Assembly: GCA_037176885.1 (NCBI GenBank) | Contig: JAWWNJ010000131.1 | Span: 310,001-374,000, forward strand | Source of the DNA: Favolaschia claudopus | Taxonomy: Eukaryota > Basidiomycota > Agaricomycetes > Agaricales > Mycenaceae | Direction of reading: 5' to 3' | Length of the DNA: 64,000 nt | Shown: piece by piece, positions 32,441 to 42,229 of the stretch | Layout: the number at the start of each line of letters is the position of its first letter | Numbering within the stretch: position 1 is the first letter of the stretch | Program-made: the position numbers and the translations under genes | The notes under the pieces: model-generated | What the model was told of the DNA's origin: nothing | What the model saw: the letters and a program-made list of their open reading frames with translations, nothing else | Databases searched by the model: none

Positions 32441-33143
32441 ATGCCCTCTCAAGATCCAGCGGACGAATGCAGCAGATGCCTCGCCACGATGCCGGCTACC
32501 TCAAGAACTTACGTTCACTGTCCAGATTGCAGAGCGGAGGATACCGCAGAACGGCACCGAAAGCAAGCTCGACGCGATGTGAGTTTTCTTTGCATTTCAT
32601 AGGCTGCCTCAGTTCGTCCCCAACTTCCAAGCCTGATGTCTATCCAGGACAGGATTGAGCGGAAAGCCATCGAGAGTGTGATGCCAGGCCATCATACCGC
32701 AGGTCTTTCGCGAACGAACACCGTCCGGTTTCAAGAATCAATCGCACCAATCCAAGTCCCTCGCCAGACAACGACCCTCCGTTCTTCAAGCCGACGAACC
32801 TCTGCTCCGTCCACGGTCCGTCTTTGTAACATCTTGCATCCTGGCGTACAGCTAACGGAAGTATACTCAGGGTGCTCCTCCGTCGTACAGAGCCTCGAAC
32901 GGCCGCGATAATGAAAATGGGCAATTTCTACGGACCCTCCTCGAAGAAGTGAGCCTCGCCTCGCGTTGGTTCAGTATCCTCCACGCGCGGGGTGTTACTG
33001 AAGGGAGTATCCGCACCCTTCAACGGTTAACCGAAGCTCGTCGGGCTGGTATTCTCAAACAAATTGTGCCGGAGATGAGCATGGTCGATCGTGTGCTTTT
33101 TGCGGATGCGATCCTTCATATTGACTCGACTGAAGAATTCTAG
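32441..33143 (+). CDS. Small protein with a CxxC...CxxC pair, unknown function
   Basis: Three exons (32441-32578, 32648-32815, 32871-33143) give 192 aa. The N-terminus has CSRC and, about 17 residues on, CPDC, spaced like a zinc ribbon or knuckle and followed by a basic stretch (ERHRKQARR). The C-terminal 90 residues are predicted helical (LLEEVSLASRWFSIL, SIRTLQRLTEARRAGI). Donors and acceptors are canonical and the phases fit, which supports a real gene. I do not recognise the family. A zinc-binding regulatory protein is possible. Confidence 0.65.
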
Positions 33144-33717
33144 TCTCAGGATCGATGTATTCAGATTTGTGATATGCGCTGTTCGCGTGTTGTACTACAT
33201 TCATGTTCCGTTTGTTTCTATTTTCGAAATCAGATCTCACTGCATAGCCGCCATTCTCAATGAGATTCGAGCTTGAACTTTAGTTTCAACTTTGTCCTAT
33301 CTCGGTTGCGAGGTTGAGAAAATTCAAGAAGCGCCGGAGAAGTTGATTCAAATGCCACTCGCAACCTGCTCAGCTCAAATCATTCAGGGACAATTCTCGA
33401 TGAAATTTCTACAGCAGCCTGAATCCAAGTCAGCTTCTAGGCCTACATTCGAAATCAGTCCAAGGTACAAAGCGGTTTGGAAAGTAATCTGAGCTTCTAG
33501 CACCAGAATAATATTTTGATATCCTTTGAAACCGTGTCAGAAAGTATAGGTCCAATAATCTTGAGCTGCCGAGCACTGAGAGGACAGCTAGAAAACAATG
33601 TTTTTCTGATTCAACACGGCAGATTGCTGCGTAAGCGGACCCAACATCGGATCATTGGCATGTGACACCGTGACACCACCTCTTTGTTCTCGCCGTCCAT
33701 CTGCGTCCCACTCAACC
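33144..33717. other. Intergenic, no gene seen
   Basis: 5' flank of the first cullin-like gene. It contains no frame with a recognisable domain. Confidence 0.5.
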
Positions 33718-34414
33718 ATGGCCCAAGAGATCTGGGATAGCGAAATTATGCCCAAAATTGTGCAAGTCATGTCAAGCAGCACACCCCTCACTTTTGCAGA
33801 GCATTCCGCCGCGTATACGGCTGTATACCAATGCGTTACCAGTGCTCGACGCGCTGACGAAACTCGGAGAGGTGAGAGTTTCGAAATCCTGTGGGATTTG
33901 GATACTTAGGTGTCAGAACGCTACTTGCGACAGAGCTGCATACTCTAACAGGCAAGTTCTTTGCGGAGCACACTAAAAGCATTGCTACGGTGAGCAAGTT
34001 GTCTAGTATCTTGAATGATTACAACGCTTTCTTATGTGGGAGTGTAGGGTGCTCCCGGAGATGACGCAGAGCTCACGGCCTACTACGACGCCGAATGGGA
34101 TCGGTTTTCCAAGGCCGTGAAGGTTGTTGATCGCCTGCTGAATCAGCTCAATCGTCATTATGTGCAACGTGTTCGCGATGAAGGAAATAAGGAGATCCTC
34201 GCCGTTCGCAATGTGCGTTGAGTATATTGATTTCTTATCGGGACAGTGACATTTTATTTCGTAGCTTGCGTTCAAGAGCTGGAAATCGAATGTCTTCGAT
34301 ATCCTTAGTCCGCGACTAGAGGGCGTGAACAAGACCCGGGTTGACGCTGTTCGCGAGCTTCTGGCTTCAGAAGAATTGCTCGATGAGAAGTTACAGGGAA
34401 TGCGGCTTGGTTGA
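33718..34414 (+). CDS. Cullin N-terminal-domain protein, lacking the cullin homology half
   Basis: Four exons (33718-33871, 33934-33989, 34048-34212, 34265-34414) give only 174 aa. It starts like a cullin (EIWDSEIMPKIVQVM, AAYTAVYQ) and keeps the cullin-repeat signature YYDAEWDRFSKAVKVVDRLL then QLNRHYVQRVRDEGNKE. It ends with a stop after VRELLASEELLDEKLQG. Full cullins are about 750 aa. The missing part binds the RING protein Rbx1 and carries the Nedd8 site, while the retained part is the one that contacts Skp1/F-box adaptors. It could therefore compete with full cullin-1 or be a relic. A second, more damaged copy follows at 34852 in tandem. Confidence 0.75.
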
Positions 34415-34851
34415 CTTCCAAGTCAACTTCGTATCGCAATATTTAATGCAATTTTGGATTGCTTTGACTACTTGCAACATGACTGGGATCTTGATTTCTC
34501 GACGAACGCGCATGGTAAGATTCGGGACGCGCGAGTGGTAACCGTCCATCATGATGGACGAATACCGCGCCATATAATTCGAAATCAACCCATTGGACAG
34601 GTAGTATGCACATAATGGAACTAAGTATGTTCAATTCTCTTGGTCGGTGGTATATCAGCAACTCTGGGAATATTCTGGACTCATAGCTAAAGGTAGACTT
34701 CTTTAACGCAGAGCTTTGGTAGGCTGCGGCCGTCGCTCGTGGAACATTGAACAAAGCGAACAAAGAAAATGAACAAAGACATCGGTTGAACGTCGTGACT
34801 GTGACAACGCCCACCTTGTTCTCGCCCCTCATGTCTTCATCTACCCCCACA

Positions 34852-35720
34852 ATGACCCAAGAAATCTGGAATATTGAAATAGAGCCAAAAATTACCCAAG
34901 TGCTTTCGGGACGTACACGTCTCACCTTTGCGGAGCACTCCACCGCCTATGCGGCTGTATACGAACGCCACGTCCGTGCCGGTTATTATGACGACCCAAC
35001 ATCGATTTATTTAGGTGCGCGACTCTGTATGTCAAGATTCACATACAATATAACCTTGTCCATGCACAGAGTTTTACAATCTGGTCTCCAATTTCTTTGA
35101 TGAACACACCAAACGAATTGCTGCGATGAGCGATTCATCTTGAGTGGCACCGGGACTTCTTTGTCATGCGTAATTGCAGGGAACCCCTGGAAATCAGAAT
35201 CAAGAGGAGCTAGTTTCCTACTACGACGCCGAATTGGATCGATTTTCGAGTGGGGTTAAGATTGTGAATCGCATGCTCGACTACCTCAATCGGTTTCATG
35301 ACGCTACGTCTGGCAGATCTAGAGAGGGGACCGAGAATTGTCTTACCGTTCGAAACGTCAGTTCCACCCGAATCCTTCTCTGTTGGCCTCACACTTTGCT
35401 CATTTATTCATGTCCCGATGTAGCTCGCGTTCAAGCTTTGGAATGAAAATGTCTTTGATTTTTTGGCTCCGCGCTTGGAGGGTACGAATAAGGCACGGAT
35501 TGACGATGTTCGTGGAGGGAGTTGCTTCACTTGTGGAAGGAGTCGCTTCACGAGGAAGTTCAACTTTAGACTCGAACCCAGGTCCGCCACCGCACGGTTT
35601 TGACAGGCTTTCGCCTGTTGGTGCTCGTGATCGATCACCAACCAAACCGGCGAAGTGGCTGTGTCGAGTCTAGTTCAACTTACAGAGATGCAGCGCGCGG
35701 CCGAGTCTATGACATGCGAC
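34852..35720 (+). pseudogene. Second cullin N-terminal-domain copy, damaged
   Basis: Parallels the upstream copy exon by exon: MTQEIWNIEIEPKITQVL, then EFYNLVSNFFDEHTKRIAA, then YYDAELDRFSSGVKIVNRML, then RNLAFKLWNENVFDFLAPRL. The donor of the second intron reads ATGAGC where the other copy has GTGAGC, so a canonical splice is lost and read-through meets a stop within a few codons. Near its end it carries a roughly 20-bp direct duplication (35511-35552) and a 106-bp insertion (35567-35672). Both suggest decay, although an AT-AG splice is conceivable. Confidence 0.65.
35567..35672. mobile_element. 106-bp mini-MITE, 9-bp inverted ends and 9-bp duplication
   Basis: Ends TAGACTCGA and TCGAGTCTA are perfect inverted repeats, flanked by GTTCAACTT on both sides (35558-35566 and 35673-35681). 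The undamaged copy lacks it. On the minus strand it contains CCTGGGTTCGAGTC, which looks like a polymerase III B box, so a tRNA-derived origin is possible. Confidence 0.7.
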
Positions 35721-35968
35721 TGCACTTGATGTAATTTTGGATAGTTTGTAATAATATGCATATATCGCTATTGAGACCTCTGAAACTCCGTCGTGAAGTA
35801 TCCTAGACATTCGGATCCCTCCACTCTTCGACTCGTCGAGTTTTGATATTCAAGCCGACCGAAGTAGTATTCACAAAGGCAAACTCGGCAGCAATTGAGA
35901 GAAATCTTTCGATATTCCGCATGACAATCGACTGTACAGCTCTAAGGCTTCAGTTAATTGGCACGCCC

Positions 35969-37617
35969 TTACATGTAATAGCAGATAATCACGGAGCTGT
36001 CCACCACCCCAATCAACGCCCCATCCAGTGGCGAGAAATAGGTATGGTCCCATCTCTCATCTTTTTGCATTACACAGACACCCCCTTTGCGACCCTTTGC
36101 CCGACCGCTATCCATATCCGCAACGACGGTTGTCGGGAAACCGTGCCACTGCAGCGCGTACCCTGCATATGAAATCCCGTACACTGGGTTGTTTTGCACG
36201 GTGGAAAATGCGGCCAGCTTTTCAATCATCTGAGCTGGCGCTAGCGTCGGTGAGAATGTGTAGTTCAAGAGCAGACGATCGCGAGGAGGGGGTATACTGA
36301 ACAACGCCGACAGATATATTCTTATCTTGTATTTGTCGGTTCGCAGCGGGCTTGGGTGAATGACCAGAGGAGAGCATTTATAAGGGTAATCGAGAGTCGT
36401 GCCCTCAAACTCCAACCATACTTTCGCAGTCGTGGGGATTCGATTTTCGGGCATCGGAGGATTGATGGGGAATGAACGAAGGTCGTCTCCGGTGAACGGT
36501 ATCTTTCTGACGTCAATGTTGAGGGGATGCCAGTAATGTTCAAGGTCTGCAATTGCGGTGACGAGAAAGTTTAGTCCCTCGAATTGTGGGATGCGGGCTC
36601 TCCCCATAGCAAGGATGTGATTTGCAGCGAGTCGAGGGCTCAACTAACATTGTGACTCGTCAAATTTTGGACGCGTGCATGAACGAGGAGAGCTCACATC
36701 CAACCCCGGAGTATACTCTTGATAGGATAAAATTACTTGCTGGCTGGTATACCAATCGATAAGAATAAACATGTGGCCTCGGGTAAGGCTCATTGTCATT
36801 GTCTGGATGAGGAAGAGATTTTCCTGCAGATCAATACACCACCACATGTCGAAGATATTCTCCGGCGGCATTGGCAGAGTAAACACCTCACGAGAATGAC
36901 CAGAGGTGAGATCAATCTCGTGGATGATAAATTCACTGTTTTCAGAGCGGTCGTTACTTAGTGTGCTCAGGGGTAGACATGATAAGCTTACGCTCTTTCA
37001 GAGAAGTCACCGAGTTTGGACAGCTGCTTCGGTGCTAGCAAGATGCGCAATACGCTTCCGTCGCAAGACATATCGGTAGCCATGGACCGCACTTTTGGCG
37101 CAGGCTTCTCCCAGATGCAGCGCGTATCGAAGATGGCGTATAGCTTGACAGCGTTGGATGTTTCTACAACTGCATATTTCCCACCGGGCAGGAGTTGGAT
37201 ACCACGCAGGCTTGCCGCATCGAGGTGTAGGTCAAAGGTGATCTGTCGATGAATTATGGGTGGTAGAGTAGCTGCAGGCTCCCACGTTTGTGGCCCATGA
37301 ACGATTCGTTTGATGTCGTCGATGATATCCGCCGTCGAGTACAGCGCGAGTTCCGCCTTGGAAGGAGGAACAAGCAGCCCATTGGTAACAAGGTTTTGCA
37401 TGAGAACAACCCAGAGCTGTTTCGTAGATGCAACTTTAGAAAGGTATTTATTGACCTAGCCGATCCGCTGGTCAGTCGCGACTCGCCACTTACGAAGATC
37501 TAGAGGAGGAGCACGCACAGCTGATACCGAAAGGACGGAATACACATCACATAGCGATAGAATCTTTATAAGTAAGTCTTCTCCCAAATCATGCAGCAGC
37601 AAGAGCTCAACATCCAT
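35969..37617 (-). CDS. F-box protein, mushroom type
   Basis: Multi-exon gene from ATG 37617. The first exon carries the F-box helices (LLLLHDLGEDLLIKILSLCDVYSVLSVSA). A second exon continues TKQLWVVLMQNLVTNGLL and a long segment with beta-rich spacing (GIQLLPGGKYAVVETSNAVKLY, then HEIDLTSGHSREVFTLP) that looks like a propeller-type substrate-binding region, ending at 35969. The exact first intron is uncertain; a GTGCTC donor keeps the phase. F-box proteins recruit substrates to SCF ubiquitin ligases through Skp1. The gene is convergent with the two cullin-like genes, an interesting pairing because those encode the cullin half that meets the F-box adaptor. Confidence 0.78.
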
Positions 37618-38184
37618 AGCTGGACGAAAGGGCCACGAAACGAAAAGGCAAGCTGGATCTCCGGGCCGGCTACTAGTGGTAACCGGTGTTGGTTCCCACC
37701 AGCTTTGTTTGCTCGTGCTATGCACGTCCCTTAACCTTCTTTCTGTTCTTTCAAGTTCCCATTTTTGTTAGTTCCCGCCCCGGCCGCCGCTTTGTTCGCC
37801 TGAACTGCGTGGACTCTTTCTTAGAAGTTGCTCGCCCCAACGATTTCTTGAACTTCTGGCTCCATGGCAACACTGTCATTGCGTGACGCGTCTCTCAGGT
37901 TCAAGGCTTGTGGCCCTTCTCTCGAGTCTGGAGTGTCGACGTATCTTAGCCTACTCAACATTGAATGCTTTCACTCAGAATTGTGCGTTAAGATATATAT
38001 TTCTCGTCGTCCCTCGCATATGCTTTTTATTTGCGATGAGCCGCTTCGATATCATGGAGTCCTTAGCGCAATGAATTTGGAGTTACCCTGGTCCCGGAAG
38101 ACCCTGGAGACGAAACCTTACATTCAATCTCTTAAAGTCAAGACCATAGGCTAGTCACTTCCCTGCTTCCCATAGCACCACACC
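37618..38184. other. Divergent promoter region, no gene seen
   Basis: Shared 5' flank of the F-box gene (minus) and the flavin monooxygenase (plus). Small frames only. Confidence 0.5.
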
Positions 38185-40650
38185 ATGCCCAACTTCCACC
38201 TACCCACTTTCGAAAGACTGAACGCGACGGTGCCGACAGACGTCGACGTCGATCAGGTCGCCGCTACATGGATGCGTTCCTTGTCTCAGCACGCTGAGGA
38301 AGGCAACGCCCGCGCAGTGACGGCGCTCTTCATTCAAGACTCTTACTGGCGCGACATGCTCGCGCTCACATGGAACTTCCGCACCTTCCACGGCGCCGCC
38401 TCCATCGCCAAGTTCCTCGCCGACCGACTCCTCCCTGCCTCGCTCGCGAACTTCCGCATCAAGGAATCTGCGCTGCAGCCCCTTGGCCCCGACCTCGCGT
38501 GGATTCGGATTGCGTTTAATTTCACTGTGAAGGACGTCGGAAACGCGTCGGGGATTGTGCGTCTGGTGCCGCAATCGGATGGGGTGTGGCAGGCGTGGGG
38601 GATGTACACCAATTTGGAGGGATTGGAGGGGTTTCCCGAGAGGATTGGGGCGCTGCGGCCAGAGTTTGCGCCGGGGAGTCGCGCGGAATCTCGAAATGCT
38701 GCTGACAATGAACCTGTAGTCGTCATCGTTGGCGGTGGGCATAGCGGGCTGGCGCTCGCAGCGCGTCTGAAGGCGCTGGACGTTCGGGCTTTGGTGGTTG
38801 AGAAGAACGCGCGGGTTGGGGATAATTGGAGGAATCGATATGATAAGCTGCGGTTGCACGATCCGGTGTGGTATGATCATATGCCTTATTTGCCGTGCGT
38901 ATTCTTTATCTTCATCTTGCTTGCTAGTTCGATCTCACTGACGTTGAGATATATATAATAGATTCCCACCGACCTGGCCGATATATACGCCGGCGAAGAA
39001 GGTGAGCTTTCGTGGAATAAATTTCACTTCCACTCAATGCGTTCATTCGACCTTGTTCTACATAGCTCGCAAATTGGCTAGAAACCTACGCCGACGCCTT
39101 GGACCTCGACGTATGGACCTCGTCCACCGTTCTCGCCGCCCAGCCCTCTGCTTCGGGCAACTGGAAAGTCGTAATCAACCGCGACGGAGCAGAGCGCGTG
39201 TTCAGCAACGTGCATCATGTCGTCTTCGCTACGGGGTGGGGCGGCGGGCAGTTGAATGTTCCGTCGTTTCCTGGGATGGTGCGTTTGGCTTTGATTGCCT
39301 TTTCATTCTTTCTTTGTTGGTTGATTGATTAACATTGTGATCTTGAAGGATAGGTTCAAAGGCGAGATGATGCATTCGGCGGAATATAAACGAAGCGAAC
39401 GTTATAAAGGGAAGAAGGTGGTTGTAATTGGAGCTTGTGTCTCCGGTGTGTTTGCATTCTGTTTATCTTCTCTCTCTCTTTTACATGAATCCTTACTATT
39501 GCTTGCAGCCCATGACGTCGCGGCGGATTGCTACTCCCAGGGCATCGGTGCGTCTTCAAAGTTCATTCTCCCTGCCCTCCTCTTCATCCCATACACATAC
39601 ATTTAATTACCGTATTTAACAACCAGATGTCACGATGTACCAACGCACCTCGACCTACGTCATGAGCACGGGCCACGGGCTTTCCGCGCTCATGAAGCCG
39701 AGCTATTGGGAGGGCGGCCCGCCGACGGAGAATGCGGATCGGGATGGGGCGTCGTTGGCGCCGAGGGCGGTGGTGGAGCTGTATCGGCGGTTGACGGGCG
39801 CGGTGGCGGAGGCTGATAGGTGAGTCGATGTATTAGATCTTCCTCAACTTTGAACTTTGATTTTAATTTGGAGATGGCAGAGAACTGCTGGATGGGCTGC
39901 GCGGGTGCGGGTTTCGCGTGAATATGGGGATTGAGGGAACGGGGAGTGGGTTGCTTTCTTTTGAGAGGGGGGGAGGGTATTATCTGGGTGGGAGTTTTTC
40001 AGCTTCGGGCTTGGTGATTCAAATTGCTTTATTGATACTTGAGCTTTGCGTAGACGTTGGCGCGAGCGAATTGCTCATCTCGGGCAAAATTAAATTGAAG
40101 AACGATAGCCTGATTTCGGGGTTTACGGAGCGGGGGGTTAGATTTGAGGATGGGAGTGACGTGGAGGCGGATGTGGTTGTTTTTGCGACGGGGTAAGTTG
40201 CGTTCGGCATACTTAAGCTTATATTCATTGATATGGGCTTTCTGATACCATAACTTTGAATTCGACTGCAGCTTCGGCGACGCGCGGGATACGATACGCA
40301 AAGTGTGCGGGGACGCCGTTGGGGATCGGTGCGCACGGGTGTGGGGGCTCGATGAGGAGGGGGAGGTGAATGGGGCGTGGCGGGGGATGGGGGTGCGAGG
40401 GCTTTGGTATATGATGGGTGGGTGGTCTTTTTCTCGGTTCTTCGGGTTCGGATTCGTTTTTGGAATTCATCTTGATTGATCTTCAACGTAGGCAATCTGG
40501 CGATGTCGAGGTTTTATTCGAAGCATCTTGCGTTGCGTATGTTCTTTGTTTTTTCTTCTCTTGCTGTCTGTGTGGTTGGTGCTCATGAGTGATTATGAAG
40601 AAATTAAGGCCATGGAGGAGGGAGTTTTTGGAGAGCGGTATGGTGCGTAA
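38185..40650 (+). CDS. Flavin-containing monooxygenase with N-terminal SnoaL/NTF2-like region
   Basis: Eleven exons close in frame to 592 aa. Approximate exons are 38185-38894, 38962-39001, 39066-39278, 39349-39445, 39509-39547, 39627-39819, 39881-39987, 40054-40192, 40272-40417, 40492-40536 and 40601-40650. The first 170 residues resemble a SnoaL/NTF2 cup (TALFIQDSYWRDMLALTWNF). The FAD-binding loop VVIVGGGHSGLALAARL follows, then the FMO/BVMO fingerprint FKGEMMHSAEY (FxGxxxHxxxY), a second nucleotide loop VVVIGACVSAHDVAADC whose GxGxxG is degenerate, and the late VVVFATGF segment. It should use NADPH and oxygen to hydroxylate a heteroatom or insert oxygen. The substrate is unknown, and similar genes are widespread in mushrooms. 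Confidence 0.92.
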
Positions 40651-41349
40651 AGACGGATTTGGGAGGGGAGGGGGAGGGAGCAATACCGAACCAGTTTATA
40701 TTGAATGCCGGAGAAGCGGTTGTGAGCAGCGAGGGAATCGTTGAAACAAAGAGATGGAATTTAAATTTTATTCGAAAAGAAGCGAGCACTGCTCGAATCA
40801 CAACAGGGAATGAGTTGAGGCTGGATCGAGCTTGCAGGTTAGAGCATATGCATGGATCTGAGGGTGGCTCGAGAAAGGTAAGTTTTGCTGATACTACGAG
40901 TCAAGTTGTGTGGACGGGAAGGCGCTCGATTTGAATTTTTGAGTCGATTCCGATGTTTCTGAGTTGATGTGAATCATGTGATTCCCGCTCTCGAGATTGA
41001 GCTTTTGTTGTTCGTCCGGGAAGCACAATTAACATTGGAAAAGTAGTCGCCAGTGCTCGGCGCAGAAAATGCTTGACGGCTGAAGTGTAAAAACTGGATG
41101 GAGGAAGAAGGCAAGTCCGAATCGGGCGGAAATGTACACAAGACCAATCTAAGACACACAAAGACAAGCCTGATCGGATTTTTTTTTGAGAACTCTTCTC
41201 CTGTCCGTCAGTTGAGGTCAGTTGTCCGTCAGCGACCCTTCCTTGGCTTTTGAATGCTTTATTGCAATTTTTTGCTCAGGATCTTGGTGCAACTAGAATA
41301 GGTATGCTGGACACCAATTCAGACATGTCAGTTGCGAGTTTCGACGAAG
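40651..41349. other. Intergenic, no gene seen
   Basis: 3' flank of the monooxygenase and 5' flank of the tRNA-Gly gene. No supported frame. Confidence 0.5.
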
Positions 41350-41438
41350 GCATTAATGGGGTAGTGGTAACCTGGGTCGTTGCCATACGAGGTTCGAGAA
41401 CTTTCGACCCGCCGGGGGTTCGATTCCCCCTTAATGCA
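41350..41438 (+). tRNA. tRNA-Gly (anticodon GCC) with intron
   Basis: Perfect 7-bp acceptor GCATTAA/TTAATGC, D arm with TAGTGGTAA, anticodon stem GGTCG/CGACC, loop TTGCCA giving anticodon GCC after U33, then an intron of about 18 nt after position 37. The T arm GGGGG-TTCGATT-CCCCC and discriminator A complete the cloverleaf. A T4 run follows about 20 bp downstream. Intron position and all stems are canonical. It provides a useful local standard for judging the tRNA-like arrays. Confidence 0.88.
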
Positions 41439-42229
41439 TGCAGTAAACTAGGCTGTTTCTTTTGGTGGCCGTCTCATGGCTCGTGTCTTTTTCTTCAATC
41501 GAATTTGATTTGCTACGTTTGTAAGCGGCGCAGATGACAAGGGATTTTTTTTCGCGGACTAACATCATTCCTCTGTTTTACCGCTGCCAGATGAAGTCTG
41601 TGAAGGCACCTGAACGCACCCGGAGCCGCTCCTCTTCCAGCTCGGCTGCCGGTACGCGCCGGCCAACATTGATCATTGATCAAATTTCGGTAACCCCCGC
41701 ACGAACCTTCAGCCTTTCTTCGACGGCTCTCACATGAACATCCCCTCCGCGTCTCCCTCAAGTTTCGGCCATCGAATTCTCCCTGTATCGCAACGTGCTA
41801 ATCCTCCCTCGTTTCTCCGTTCACGTCTTGCGCGGCATTATGACTCGTCGGACACACCGGACAACACCTCATCGTTTAAGACCCTCTCGACAGGATGTAC
41901 TAGTACGCTCCAGCAGCTGACGACGTGCCAGTGCATCTCCACGCAAACGCGTTTGGCGCCACCGTTGACGATGAGGGTTTGGGGGACTGTAGTCTCGACG
42001 ATTGGGGGGCTGGGGGGCTGTGGGAGAAACACGATTTCAAATTGTGAGTACGCCGATATTGAGATACTTTTTTGTCTCAATTATTTCCTTGGTTGGTCTG
42101 ATTTTGGATTGTGTAGTCCTTGCGTCTCTGCTCTGACATGCAACCGCTATATATGCATATCTACCGTTCCCCGCCCGGGCCTCCTCGCCGCCACCACATC
42201 CACTCCCCTCGTCAGGACTTCTCGATTAC

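Noticed and set aside
32640..32924. 94-aa minus-strand frame
   Set aside because: Antisense of exons of the small CxxC gene, whose splice phases fit on the plus strand.
9118..40650. A complete terpenoid gene cluster
   Set aside because: GGPP synthase, P450 and monooxygenase are present, but no cyclase, and unrelated genes and arrays lie between them. GGPP synthase is usually housekeeping.
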